DNA of 64,000 nucleotides from Hippophae tibetana (GCA_037013495.1 CM072810.1:54360843-54424842); one strand, 5' to 3'; counted from the first letter of the stretch, positions 26,273 to 40,500 are shown. A program made the numbers and translations. The notes: a model not told the origin generated them from the letters alone.

Positions 26273-27980
26273 ATTTCAATACGGGACGCTTGAACTATCA
26301 CACTTAATTCTCGTTCAAAGCTCACACCAAGTCACGAGGATGTTTTCCCCCATTCACGACACAAGTCATTCTAAATGACCCTTGGAAACAACATAGAAAG
26401 GTTACCTACAACAACGAGCGCAGGGATGGTACTTACCTCAGTTGCATCATTCCGTCTCTTTTTAGGGAAATTCATATCGAACTTGGGTTTTTATTCGATT
26501 CGAACCAGAGATCATGTTTTGATACCAAACATAGGAAAAATAGCTAATCTTTCCTACCTAAAGCTTAAGCTTTCAATACGGGACACTTTAACTATCGCAC
26601 TTAATCCTCGTTCAAAGCTCACACCAACTCATGAGAATGTTTCCCCCCGTGCACGACACAAGTCATTCTAAATGACCATTGGAAAAAACATAGAAAGGTT
26701 ACCCACAACAAGGACCCGAGGGATGGTATTTACTTTGGTTGTGTTATTCCGTCTCTTTTAAGGGAAATTTATCTCGAACTTGTGTTTTATGGGATTCGAG
26801 CCTCAGATAATGTTTTGATACCAAACATAGGAAAAATAGCTAATCCTTCCTACCTAAAGCTTAAGCTTTCAATTCGGAACGCTTGAACTGTCACACTTAA
26901 TCCTCGTTCAAAGCTCACTCCAAGTCACGAGGATGTTACCTCCCATGCACCACACAAGTCATTCTAAATGACCCTTGGAAACAACATAGAATGGTTACCT
27001 ACAACAACGTGCCCAGGGATGGTACTTACCTCGGTTGCGTCATTCCGTCTCTTTTAAGGGAAATTCATCTCGACCTTGGGTTTTTATTGGATTCGAACGT
27101 GAGATCATGTTTTGATACCAAACATATGAAAAATAGCTAATCCTTCCTACCTAAAGCTTAAGGATTCAATTCGGGACGCTTGAACTGTCACACTTATTCC
27201 TCGTTCAAAGCTTACACCAAGTCACGAGAATGTTACCTCCCATGCACCACACAAGTCATTCTAAATGACCCTTGGAAACAACATAAAAAGGTTACCCACA
27301 ACAACTAGCCCAGGAATTGTACTTACCTCGGTTGCATCATTCGGTTTCTTTTAAGGGAAATTTATCACGAACCTGGGCTTTTATGGGATTGGAACCTGAG
27401 ATCATGTTTTGATACCAAACATATGAAAAATAGCTAATCCTTACTACCTAAAGCTAAAGATTTCAATACGGGACGATTGAACTATCACACTTAATCCTCG
27501 TTCAAAGCTCACACCAAGTCACGACCTACAACAACGAGCGGAGGGATGGTACTTACCTCGGTTGCATCATTCCGTCTCTTTTAAGAGAAATTCATATCGA
27601 ACTTGGGTTTTTATGCGATTCAAACCTGAGATCATGTTTTGATACCAAACATAGGAAAAATAGCTAATCCTTCCTACCTAAAGCTTAAGCTTTCAATACG
27701 GGACACTTTAACTATCGCACTTAATCCTCGTTCAAAGCTCACACCAAGTCACGAGAATGTTTCCCCCCATGCACGAGACAAGTCATTCTAAATGACCATT
27801 GGAAACAACATAGAAGGGTTACCCACAACAACGACCCGAGGGATGGTATTTACCTTGGCTGTGTTATTCTGTCTCTTTTAAGGGAAATTCATCTCGAACT
27901 TATGCTTTTATGGGATTCGAGCCTGAGATAATGTTTTGATACCAAACATAGGAAAAATAGCTAATCCTTCCTCCCTAAAC
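26273..27980 (+). repeat. Diverged second run of domain B monomers 4-9
   Basis: After the switch at 26273 the order of B monomers restarts: GAGCGCAGGG type, CCGTGCACG type (near 26645), GTGCCCAGGG type (near 27008), CTAGCCCAGG type, a shortened GAGCGGAGGG monomer, and the CATGCACGAGAC type. Each differs from its B1 counterpart at more sites than the full copies differ from each other, so this is an older duplicate at the right edge of domain B. Confidence 0.7.
27430..27659 (+). repeat. Shortened monomer of about 230 bp
   Basis: At 27521-27526 the sequence passes from GTCACGA straight to CCTACAAC. About 67 bp that normally lie between them (the C-rich run, the GTCATT dyad and the ACATAGAAAGG stretch) are absent. 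The reading phase of the array is shifted here relative to full monomers. I saw no other copy with this break. The limits given are approximate, one shortened period around the junction. Confidence 0.75.
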
Positions 27981-28892
27981 TTAAGCTTTCAATACGGGAT
28001 TCTTGAACTATCACACTTAATCCACGTTCAAAGCTCACACCAAGTCACGAGGATGTTTTCCCCAATGAACGACAGAAGTCATTCTAAATGACCCTTGGAA
28101 ACAACATTGAAAGGTTACCAATAACAACGAGCCCAGGGATGGTACTTACCTGGGTTGCGTCATTCCGTCTCTTTTAAGGCAAATTCATCGCGAACTTGGG
28201 TTTTTATGAGATTCGAACCTGAGATCATGTTTTGATACCAAACATAGGAAAATTAGCTAATCCTTCCTACCTAAAGCTTAAGCTTTCAATACGGGACACT
28301 TGAACTGTCACACTTAATCCTTGTTCAAAGCTCACTCCAAGTCACGAGGATGTTACCCCCCATGAACGACACATGTCATTCTAAACGAACCATGGAAACA
28401 ACATAGAAAGGTTACCCACAACAACGACCCCAGGGATGGTATTTACCTAGGTTGCGTCATTCCGTCTCTTTTAAGGGAAATTCATCTCGAACTAGGGCTT
28501 TTGTGGGATTCGAGCTGGAGATCATGTTTTGATACCAAACATAGGAAAAATAGCTAATCCTTCCTACCAATTGTTCAAGCTTTCAATACGGGACTCTTGA
28601 ACTATCACAATTAATCCTTGTTCAAAGCTCACTCCAAGTCACGAGGAGGTTACCCCCATGAACGACACAAGTCATTCTAAATGACCCTTGGAAACAACAT
28701 AGAAAGGTTACCCACAACAACGACCCCAGGAATGGTACTTACCTGGGTTGCGTCATTCCGTCTCTTTTAAGGGAAATTCATCTCGAATTTGGGTTTTTAT
28801 TGGATTCGAACCTGAGATCATGTTTTTATACCAAACATATGAAAAATAGCTAATCCTTCCTACCTAAAGCTTAAGCATTCAATTCGGGAAGC

Positions 28893-31020
28893 TTGAACTG
28901 TCACACTTATTCCTCGTTCAAAGCTCACACCAAGTCACGAGAATGTTTCCCCACATGCACGACACAAGTCATTCTAAATGACCCTTGGAAACAACATAAA
29001 AAGGTTACCTACAACAACGAGTGCAGGGATGGTACTTACCTCGGTTGCGTAATTCCATCTCTTTTAAGAGAAATTCATATCGAATTTGGGTTTTTATGCG
29101 ATTCGAACCCGAGATCATGTTTTGATACCAAACATAGCAAAAATAGCTAATCCTTCCTACCTAAAGCTTAAGCTTCCAATACGGGACACTTTAACTATCG
29201 CACTTAATCCTCGTTCAAAGCTCACACCAAGTCACGAGAATGTTTCCCCCCATGCACGACACAAGTCATTCTAAATGACCATTGGAAAAAAGATAGAAAG
29301 GTTACCCACAACAACGACACGAGGGATGGTATTTACCTTGGTTGCGTTATTCCGTCTCTTATAAGGGAAATTCATCTCAAACTTGTGCTTTTATGGGATT
29401 CGAGCCTGAGATAATGTTTTGATACCAAACATAGGAAAAATAGCTAATCCTTCCTCCCTAAATCTTAAGCTTTCAATACGGGATGCTTGAACTATCACAC
29501 TTAATCCTCGTTCAAAGCTCACACCAAGTCACGAGGATGTTTTCCCCCATGAACGACACAAGTCATTCTAAATGACCCTTGGAAACAACATTGAAAGGTT
29601 ACCAACAACAACGAGCCAGGGATGGTACTTACCTGGGTTGCGTCATTCCGTCTCTTTTAAGGCAAATTCATCTCAAACTTTTGCTTTTATGGGATTCGAG
29701 CCTGAGATAATGTTTTGAAACAGAACATAGGAAAAATAGCTAATCCTTCCTACCTAAAGCTTAAGCTTTCAATTCGGGACGCTTGGACTGTCACACTTAA
29801 TCCTCGTTCAAAGCTCACTCCATGTCACGAGGATGTTACCTGCCATGCACCACACAAGTCATTCTAAATGACCCTTGGAAACAACATAGAAAGGTTACTT
29901 ACAACAACGTGTCCAGGGATGGTACTTACCTCGGTTGCGTCATTCCGTCTCTTTTAAGGGAAATTCATCTCGAACTTGGGTATTTATTGGATTCGAACCT
30001 GAGATCATGTTTTGATACCAAATATATGAAAAATAGCTAATCCTTCCTACCTAAAGCTTAAGTATTCAATTCGGGACGCTTGAACTGTCACACTTATTCC
30101 TCGTTCAAAGCTTACACCAAGTCACGAGAATGTGACCTCCCATGCACCACACAAGTCATTCTAAATGATCCTTGGAAACAACATAAAAAGGTTACCCACA
30201 GCAACTAGCCCAGGAATGGTACTTACCTCGTTTGTATCATTCTGTCTCTTTTAAGGCAAATTCATCTCGAACTTGTGCTTTTAGGGGGTTCGAACCTAAG
30301 ATCATGTTTTGATACCAAACATATGAAAAATAGCTAATCCTTACTACCTAAAGCTTAAGATTTCAATACGGGACGCTTGAACTATCACCCTTAATCCTCG
30401 TTCAAAGCTCACACCAATTCACGAGGATGTTTTCCCCCATGCACGACACAAGTCATTCTAAATGACCCTTGGAAACAACATTGAAAGGTTACCCACAACA
30501 ACGTGCCCAGGGATGGTACTTACCTCGGTTGCATCATTCCGTCTCTTTAAAGGGAAATTCATATCGAACTTGGGTTTTTATGCGATTCGAACTTGAGATC
30601 ATGTTTTGATACCAAACATAGGAAAAATAGCTAATCTTTCCTTCCTAAAGCTTAAGCTTTCAATACGGGACACTTTAACTATCGCACTTAATCCTCGTTC
30701 AAAGCTCACACCAAGTCATGAGAATTTTTCCCCCCATGCACGACACAAGTCATTCTAAATGACCATTGGAAAAAACATAGAAAGGTTACCCACAACAACG
30801 AGCGCAAGGATGGTACTTACCTCGGTTGCATCATTCCGTCTCTTTTAAGGGAAATTCATATCGAACTTGGGTTTTTATGCGATTCGAACCTGAGATCATG
30901 TTTTGATACCAAACATAGGAAAAATAGCTAATCTTTCCTTCCTAAAGCTTAAGCTTTCAATACGGGACACTTTAACTATCGCACTTAATCCTCGTTCAAA
31001 GCTCACACCAAGTCATGAGA
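28893..31020 (+). repeat. Domain F-like monomer run
   Basis: The order (monomer with ATGCGATTCGAACCCGAG, then ACGACACGAGGG, then AACGAGCCAGGG, then GTTACCTGCCATG, then CTAGCCCAGG, then AAGGATGG) is the order seen in the 2669-bp units of domain F about 30 kb downstream. It is diverged from them by scattered substitutions. This shows that domain F monomer order is older than its present local amplification. Confidence 0.7.
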
Positions 31021-31915
31021 ATGTTTCCCCCCATGCACGACACAAGTCATTCTAAATGACGATTGGAAAAAACATAGAAAGGTTACCCACAACAACGACC
31101 CTAGGCATGGTATTTACCTTGGTTGCGTTATTCCGTCTCTTATAAGGGAAATTCATCTCGAACTTGTGCTTTTATGGGATTCGAGCCTGAGATAATGTTT
31201 TGATACCAAACATAGGGAAAATAGCTAATCCTTCCTCCCTAAATCGTAAGCTTTCAATACGGGATGCTTGAACTATCATACTTAATCCTCGTTCAAAGCT
31301 CACACCAAGTCACGAGGATGTTTTCCCTCATGAACGACACAAGTCATTCTAAATGACCCTTGGAAACAACATTGAAAGGTTATTCACAACAACGACCCGA
31401 GGGATGGTACTTACCTGGGTTGCGTCATTCCGTCTCTTTAAGGCAAATTCATCTCGAACTTGTGCTTTTATGGGATTCGAGCCTGAGATAATGTTTTGAA
31501 ACAGAACATAGGAAAAATAGCTAATCCTTCCTCACTAAAGCTTAAGCTTTCAATACGGGACGCTTGAACTGTCACACTTAATCCTCGTTCAAAGCTCACA
31601 CCAAGTCACGAGGATGTTTTCCCCCATGAACGACACAAGTCATTCTAAATGACCCTTGGAAACAACATTGAAAGGTTACCCACAACAACGTGCCCAGGGA
31701 TGGTACTTACCTCGGTTGCGTCATTCCATCTCTTTAAAGGGAAATTCATCTCGAACTTGGGTTTTTATTGGATTCGAACCTGAGATCTTGTTTTGGTACC
31801 AAACATAGGAAAAATAGCTAATCCTTCCTCACTAAAGCTTAAGCTTTCAATACGGGACGCTTGAACTGTCACACTTAATCCTCGTTCAGAGCTCACACCA
31901 AGTCACGAGGATGTT
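31021..31915 (+). repeat. Domain C-like precursor, 3 monomers
   Basis: The monomer with CCCTCATGAACG plus GGTTATTCACAAC (31321) and its neighbours recur at 33693, 2372 bp downstream, inside domain C. Both carry the same rare variants, including CTCTTTAAGGC and GATCTTGTTTTGG. The similarity ends near 31915, where the next monomer is of a different class. Confidence 0.7.
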
Positions 31916-33089
31916 TTCCCTCATGAACGACACAAGTCATTCTAAATGACCCTTGGAAACAACATTGAAAGGTTACCAACAACAACGAGCCCAGGGATGG
32001 TACTTTCCTGAGTTGCGTCATTCCGTCTCTTTTAAGGAAAATTCATCTCGAACTTGTGCTTTTATGGGATTCGAGCCTGAGATAAAGTTTTGAAACAGAA
32101 CATAGGAAAAATAGCTAATCCTTCCTACCTAAAGCTTAAGTTTCAATTCGGGACGCTTGAACTGTCACACTTAATCACGTTCAAAGCTCACTCCATGTCA
32201 CGAGGATGTTACCTGCCATGCACCACACAAGTCATTCTAAATAACCCTTGGAAACAACATAGAAAGGTTACCAACAACAACGAGCCAGGGATGGTACTTA
32301 CCTCGGTTGCGTCATTCCGTCTCTTTTAAGGGAAATTCATCTCGAGCTTGGGTTTTTATTGGATTCGAACCTGAGATCATGTTTTGATACCAAATATATG
32401 AAAAATAGCTAATCCTTCCTACCTAAAGCTTAAGCTTTCAATACGGGATGCTTGAACTATCATACTTAATCCTCGTTCAAAGCTCACACCAAGTCACGAG
32501 GATGTTTTCCCCCATGAACGACACAAGTCATTCTAAATGACCCTTGGAAACAACATTGAAAGGTTACCCACAACAACGACCCGAGGGATGGTACTTACCT
32601 GGGTTGCGTCATTCCGTCTCTTTTAAGGCAAATTCATCTCGAACTTGTGCTTTAATGGGATTCGAGCCTGAGATAATGTTTTGAAACAGAACATAGGAAA
32701 AATACCTAATCCTTCCTCACTAAAGCTTAAGATTTCAATACGGGACGCTTGAACTGTCACGCTTAATCCTCGTTCAAAGCTCACACCAAGTCACGAGGAT
32801 GTTTTCCCCTATGAACGACACAAGTCATTCTAAATGACCCTTGGAAACAACATTGAAAGGTTACCCACAACAACGTGCCCAGGGATGGTACTTACCTCGG
32901 TTGCGTCATTCCGTCTCTTTTAAGGCAAATTCATCTCGAACTTGTGCTTTTATGGGATTCGAGCCTGAGATAATGTTTTGATACCAAACATAGGAAAAAT
33001 AGCTAATCCTTCCTCCCTAAATCTTAAGCTTTCAATACGGGATGCTTGAACTATCATACTTAATCCTCGTTCAAAGCTCACACCAAGTC

Positions 33090-36000
33090 ACGAGGATGTT
33101 TTCCCCCATGAACGACACTAGTCATTCTAAATGACCCTTGGAAAAAAGATAGAAAGGTTACCCACAACAACGACCCGAGGGATGGTACTTACCTCGGTTG
33201 CATCATTCCGTCTCTTTTAAGGGAAATTCATATCGAACTTGGGTTTTTATACGATTCGAACCTTAGATCGTGTTTTGATACCAAACATAGGAAAAATAGC
33301 TAATCTTTCCTTCCTAAAGCTTAAACTTTCAATACGGGACACTTTAACTATCGCACTTAATCCTCGTTTAAAGCTCACACCAAGTCACGAGAATGTTTCC
33401 CCCCATGCACGACACAAGTCATTCTAAATGACCATTGGAAAAAACATAGAAAGGTTACCCACAAAAACGACCCGAGGGATGGTATTTACCTTGGTTGCGT
33501 TATTCCGTCTCTTATAAGGGAAATTCATCTCGAACTTGTGCTTTTATGGGATTCGAGCCTGAGATAATGTTTTGATACCAAACATAGGGAAAATAGCTAA
33601 TCCTTCCTCCCTAAATCGTAAGCTTTCAATACGGGACGCTTGAACTGTCACACTTAATCCTCGTTCAAAGCTCACACCAAGTCACGAGGATGTTTTCCCT
33701 CATGAACGACACAAGTCATTCTAAATGACCCTTGGAAACAACATTGAAAGGTTATTCACAACAACGACCCGAGGGATGGTACTTACCTGGGTTGCGTCAT
33801 TCCGTCTCTTTAAGGCAAATTCATCTCGAACTTGTGCTTTTATGGGATTCGAGCCTGAGATAATGTTTTGAAACAGAACATAGGAAAAATAGCTAATCCT
33901 TCCTCACTAAAGCTTAAGCTTTCAATACGGGACGCTTGAACTGTCACACTTAATCCTCGTTCAAAGCTCACACCAAGTCACGAGGATGTTTTCCCCCATG
34001 AACGACACAAGTCATTCTAAATGACCCTTGGAAACAACATTGAAAGGTTACCCACAACAACGTGCCCAGGGATGGTACTTACCTCGGTTGCGTCATTCCA
34101 TCTCTTTAAAGGGAAATTCATCTCGAACTTGGGTTTTTATTGGATTCGAACCTGAGATCTTGTTTTGGTACCAAACATAGGAAAAATAGCTAATCCTTCC
34201 TCACTAAAGCTTAAGCTTTCAATACGGGACGCTTGAACTGTCACACTTAATCCTCGTTCAAAGCTCACACCAAGTCACGAGGATGTTTTCCCCCATGAAC
34301 GACACAAGTCATTCTAAATGACCCTTGGAAACAACAATGAAAGGTTACCCACAACAACGTGCCCAGCGATGGTACTTACCTCGGTTGCGTCATTCCATCT
34401 CTTTAAAGGGAAATTCATCTGGAACTTGGGTTTTTATTGGATTCGAACCTGAGATCATGTTTTGGTACCAAACATATGAAAAATAGCTAATCCTTCCTAC
34501 CTAAAGCTTAAGTATTCAATTCGGAACGCTTGAACTGTCACACTTATTCCTCATTCAAAGCTCACACCAAGTCACGAGAATGTTTCCCCACATGCATGAC
34601 ACAAGTCATTCTAAATGACCCTTGGAAACAACATAGAAAGGTTACCTATATCAACGTGCCCAGGGATGGTACTTACCTCGGTTGCGTCATTCCGTCTCTT
34701 TAAAGGGAAATTCATCCCGAACTTGTGCTTTTATGGGATTCGAGCCTGACATAATGTTTTGATACCAAACATAGGAAAAATAGCTAATCCTTCCTCCCTA
34801 AATCTTAAGCTCTCAATACGGGACGCTTGAACTATCACACTTAATCCTCGTTCAAAGCTCACACCAAGTCACGAGGATGTTTTCCCATATGAACGACACA
34901 AGTCATTCTAAATGACCCTTGGAAACAACATTGAAAGGTTACCAACAACAACGAGCCCAGGGATGGTACTTTCCTGGGTTGCGTCATTCCGTCTCTTTTA
35001 AGGCAATTTCATCTCGAACTTGGGTTTTTATTGGATTCGAACCTGAGATCATGTTTTGATACCAAACATATGAAAAATAGCTAATCCTTCCTACCTAAAG
35101 CTTAAGCATTCAATTCGGGACGCTTGAACTGTCACACTTATTCCTCGTTCAAAGCTCACACCAAGTCACGAGAATGTTCCCCACATGTATGACACAAGTC
35201 ATTCTAAATAACCCTTGGAAACAACAATGAAAGGTTACCCACAACAACGATCCCAGGGATGGTACTTACCTGGGTTGCGTAATTCCGTCTCTTTTAAGGG
35301 AAATTCATCTCGAACTTTGGTTTTTATGGGATTCCAACCTGAGATCATGTTTTGATAACAAACATACGAAAAACAGCTTATCCTTCTTACCTAAAGCTTA
35401 AAATTTAAATACGGGACACTTGAACTGTCACACTTAATCCTCGTTCAAAGCTCACACCATGTCACGAGAATGTTTCCCCACATGCACGACACAAGTCATT
35501 CTAAATGACCCTTGGAAACAACATAAAAAGGTTACCTACAGCAACGAGCGCAGGGATGGTACTTACCTCGGTTGCATCATTCCGTCTCTTTTAAGGCAAA
35601 TTCATCTCGAACTTGTGCTTTTATGGGATTCGAGCCTGAGATAATGTTTTGATACCAAACATAGGAAAAATAGATAATCCTTCCTCCCTAAATCTTAAGC
35701 TTTCAATACGGGATGCTTGAACTATCATACTTAATCCTCGTTCAAAGCTCACACCAAGTCACGAGGATGTTTTCCCCCATGAACGACACAAGTCATTCTA
35801 AATGACCCTTGGAAACAACATTGAAAGGTTACCCACAACAACGACCCGAGGGATGGTACTTACCTGGGTTGCGTCATTCCGTCTCTTTTAAGGCAAATTC
35901 ATCTCGAACTTGTGCTTTTATGGGATTCGAGCCTGAGATAATGTTTTGAAACAGAACATAGGAAAAATAGCTAATCCTTCCTCACTAAAGCTTAAGCTTT

Positions 36001-37542
36001 CAATACGGGACGCTTGAACTGTCACACTTAATCCTCGTTCAAAGTTCACACCAAGTCACGAGGATGTTTTCCCCCATGAACGACACAAGTCAATCTAAAG
36101 GACATTTGGAAACAACATTGAAAGGTTACCCACAACAACGTGCCCAGGGATGGTACTTACCTCGGTTGCGTCATTCCATCTCTTTAAAGGGAAATTCATC
36201 TCGAACTTGGGTTTTTATTGGATTCGAACCTGAGATCATGTTTTGGTACCAAACATAGGAAAAATAGCTAATCCTTCCTCACTAAAGCTTAAGCTTTCAA
36301 TACGGGACGCTTGAACTGTCACACTTAATCCTCGTTCAAAGCTCACACCAAGTCACGAGGATGTTTTCCCCCATGAACGACACAAGTCATTCTAAATGAC
36401 CCTTGGAAACAACATTGAAAGGTTACCAACAACAACGAGCCCAGAGATGGTACTTTCCTGGGTTGCGTCATTCCGTCTCTTTTAAGGCAAATTCATCTCG
36501 AACTTGGGTTTTTATTGGATTCGAACCTGAGACCATGTTTTGATACCAAACATATGAAAAATAGCTAATCCTTCCTCCCTAAAGCTTAAGTGTTCAATTC
36601 GGAACGCTTGAACTGTCGCACTTATTCCTCGTTCAAAGCTCACACCAAGTCACGAGAATGTTTCCCCACATGCATGACAAAAGTCATTCTAAATGACCCT
36701 TGGAAACAACATAGAAAGGTTACCTATAACAACGTTCCCAGGGATGGTACTTACCTCGGTTGCGTCATTCCGTCTCTTTAAAGGGAAATTCATCTCAAAC
36801 TTGGGTTTTTATTGGATTCGAACCTGAGATCATGTTTTGATACCAAACATATGAAAAATAGCTAATCCTTCCTTCCTAAAGCTTAAGCTTTCAATTCGGG
36901 ACGCTTGAACTGTCACACCTATTCCTCGTTCAAAGCTCACACCAAGTCACGAGAATGTTTCCCCACATGTATGACACAAGTCATTCTAAATAACCCTTGG
37001 AAACAACATTGAAAGGTTACCCACAACAACGATCCCAGGGATGGTACTTACCTGGGTTGCGTAATTCCGTCTCTTTTAAGGGAAATTCATCTCGAACTTG
37101 GGTTTTTATGGGATTCCAACCTGAGATCATGTTTTGATAACAAACATACGAAAAATAGCTTATCCTTCCTACCTAAAGCTTAAAATTTAAATACGGGACA
37201 CTTGAACTGTCACACTTAATCCTCGTTCAAAGCTCACACGATGTCACGAGAATGTTTCCCCACATGCACGACACAAGTCATTCTAAATGGCCCTTGGAAA
37301 CAACATAAAAAGGTTACCTACAACAACGAGCGCGGGGATGGTACTTACCTCGGTTGCATCATTCCGTCTCTTTTAAGGCAAATTCATCTCGAACTTGTGC
37401 TTTTATGGGATTCGAGCCTGAGATAATGTTTTGATACCAAACATATGAAAAATAGCTAATCCTTCCTCCCTAAATCTTAAGCTTTCAATACGGGATGCTT
37501 GAACTATCATACTTAATCCTCGTTCAAAGCTCACACCAAGTC
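33090..37542 (+). repeat. Domain C HOR copy 1 (15 monomers, 4453 bp)
   Basis: Phased at ACGAGGATG before GAACGACACTAGTC, a rare variant that recurs at 37543 and 41700. Fifteen monomers fit 15x297 minus 2. The set of monomers differs from domain B (for example TTGGTACC and CTTAAAATTTAAATACGG classes), so the equal monomer number of B and C appears to be coincidence or a shared length preference rather than common descent of the whole unit. Confidence 0.88.
36242..36253. other. 12-bp palindrome TTTGGTACCAAA in one monomer class
   Basis: The A-to-G change in the centre of the ATGTTT/AAACAT dyad makes a perfect 12-bp palindrome with a KpnI site. It marks the class found throughout domains C, D, E and G (also near 31794, 34170, 42180, 44260 and 50130) and was not seen in domains A or B. 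Confidence 0.75.
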
Positions 37543-40500
37543 ACGAGGATGTTTTCCCCCATGAACGACACTAGTCATTCTAAATGACCCTTGGAAAAAA
37601 GATAGAAAGGTTACCCACAACAACGACCCGAGGGATGGTACTTACCTCGGTTGCATCATTCCGTCTCTTTTAAGGGAAATTCATATCGAACTTGGGTTTT
37701 TATACGATTCGAACCTTAGATCGTGTTTTGATACCAAACATAGGAAAAATAGCTAATCTTTCCTTCCTAAAGCTTAAACTTTCAATACGGGACACTTTAA
37801 CTATCGCACTTAATCCTCGTTTAAAGCTCACACCAAGTCACGAGAATGTTTCCCCCCATGCACGACACAAGTCATTCTAAATGACCATTGGAAAAAACAT
37901 AGAAAGGTTACCCACAAAAACGACCCGAGGGATGGTATTTACCTTGGTTGCGTTATTCCGTCTCTTATAAGGGAAATTCATCTCGAACTTGTGCTTTTAT
38001 GGGATTCGAGCCTGAGATAATGTTTTGATACCAAACATAGGGAAAATAGCTAATCCTTCCTCCCTAAATCGTAAGCTTTCAATACGGGAGGCTTGAACTA
38101 TCATACTTAATCCTCGTTCAAAGCTCACACCAAGTCACGAGGATGTTTTCCCTCATGAACGACACAAGTCATTCTAAATGACCCTTGGAAACAACATTGA
38201 AAGGTTATTCACAACAACGACCCGAGGGATGGTACTTACCTGGGTTGCGTCATTCCGTCTCTTTAAGGCAAATTCATCTCGAACTTGTGCTTTTATGGGA
38301 TTCGAGCCTGAGATAATGTTTTGAAACAGAACATAGGAAAAATAGCTAATCCTTCCTCACTAAAGCTTAAGCTTTCAATACGGGACGCTTGAACTGTCAC
38401 ACTTAATCCTCGTTCAAAGCTCACACCAAGTCACGAGGATGTTTTCCCCCATGAACGACACAAGTCATTCTAAATGACCCTTGGAAACAACATTGAAAGG
38501 TTACCCACAACAACGTGCCCAGGGATGGTACTTACCTCGGTTGCGTCATTCCATCTCTTTAAAGGGAAATTCATCTCGAACTTGGGTTTTTATTGGATTC
38601 GAACCTGAGATCTTGTTTTGGTACCAAACATAGGAAAAATAGCTAATCCTTCCTCACTAAAGCTTAAGCTTTTAATACGGGACGCTTGAACTGTCACACT
38701 TAATCCTCGTTCAAAGCTCACACCAAGTCACGAGGATGTTTTCCCCCATGAACGACACAAGTCATTCTAAATGACCCTTGGAAACAACAATGAAAGGTTA
38801 CCCACAACAACGTGCCCAGCGATGGTACTTACCTCGGTTGCGTCATTCCATCTCTTTAAAGGGAAATTCATCTGAAGCTTGGGTTTTTATTGGATTCGAA
38901 CCTGAGATCATGTTTTGGTACCAAACATATGAAAAATAGCTAATCCTTCCTACCTAAACCTTAAGTATTCAATTCGGAACGCTTGAACTGTCACACTTAT
39001 TCCTCATTCAAAGCTCACACCAAGTCACGAGAATGTTTCCCCACATGCATGACACAAGTCATTCTAAATGACCCTTGGAAACAACATAGAAAGGTTACCT
39101 ATAACAACGTGCCCAGGGATGGTACTTACCTCGGTTGCGTCATTCCGTCTCTTTAAAGGGAAATTCATCCCGAACTTGTGCTTTTATGGGATTCGAGCCT
39201 GACATAATGTTTTGATACCAAACATAGGAAAAATAGCGAATCCTTCCTCCCTAAATCTTAAGCTCTCAATACGGGACGCTTGAACTATCACACTTAATCC
39301 TCGTTCAAAGCTCACACCAAGTCACGAGGATGTTTTCCCATATGAACGACACAAGTCATTCTAAATGACCCTTGGAAACAACATTGAAAGGTTACCAACA
39401 ACAACGAGCCCAGGGATGGTACTTTCCTGGGTTGCGTCATTCCGTCTCTTTTAAGGCAAATTCATCTCGAACTTGGGTTTTTATTGGATTCGAACCTTAG
39501 ATCATGTTTTGATACCAAACATATGAAAAATAGCTAATCCTTCCTACCTAAAGCTTAAGCATTCAATTCGGGACACTTGAACTGTCACACTTATTCCTCG
39601 TTCAAAGCTCACACCAAGTCACGAGAATGTTTCCCCACATGTATGACACAAGTCATTCTAAATAACCCTTGGAAACAACAATGAAAGGTTACCCACAACA
39701 ACGATCCCAGAGATGGTACTTACCTGGGTTGCGTAATTCCGTCTCTTTTAAGGGAAATTCATCTCGAACTTGGGTTTTTATGGGATTCCAACCTGAGATC
39801 ATGTTTTGATAACAAACATACGAAAAACAGCTTATCCTTCTTACCTAAAGCTTAAAATTTAAATACGGGACACTTGAACTGTCACACTTAATCCTCGTTC
39901 AAAGCTCACACCATGTCACGAGAATGTTTCCCCACATGCACGACACAACTCATTCTAAATGACCCTTGGAAACAACATAAAAAGGTTACCTACAGCAACG
40001 AGCGCAGGGATGGTACTTACCTCGGTTGCATCATTCCGTCTCTTTTAAGGCAAATTCATCTCGAACTTGTGCTTTTATGGGATTCGAGCCTGAGATAATG
40101 TTTTGATACCAAACATAGGAAAAATAGATAATCCTTCCTCCCTAAATCTTAAGCTTTCAATACGGGATGCTTGAACTATCATACTTAATCCTCGTTCAAA
40201 GCTCACACCAAGTCACGAGGATGTTTTCCCCCATGAACGACACAAGTCATTCTAAATGACCCTTGGAAACAACATTGAAAGGTTACCCACAACAACGACC
40301 CGAGGGATGGTACTTACCTGGGTTGCGTCATTCCGTCTCTTTTAAGGTAAATTCATCTCGAACTTGTGCTTTTATGGGATTCGAGCCTGAGATAATGTTT
40401 TGAAACAGAACATAGGAAAAATAGCTAATCCTTCCTCACTAAAGCTTAAGCTTTCAATACGGGACGCTTGAACTGTCACACTTAATCCTCGTTCAAAGTT

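Larger units (their letters stand above)
27981..33089 (+). repeat. Mixed monomer region without a simple HOR
   Basis: About 17 monomers whose order does not repeat cleanly. A stretch from about 28893 to 31020 follows the monomer order of domain F (58912 onward). A stretch from about 31021 to 31915 follows the start of domain C with an offset of 2372 bp (about 8 monomers). One monomer is duplicated next to itself near 30540-31020 (GCGATTCGAAC type). Single-copy substitutions are more frequent than in the ordered domains, which fits an older or less homogenised border zone. No unique sequence or gene is present. Confidence 0.75.

Noticed and set aside
26375-26671. Longest open frame, 98 codons
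   Set aside because: It spans exactly one 297-bp period of the satellite and ends at the double stop seen in other monomers. It has no start context, no domain and no codon-level conservation apart from the repeat itself.
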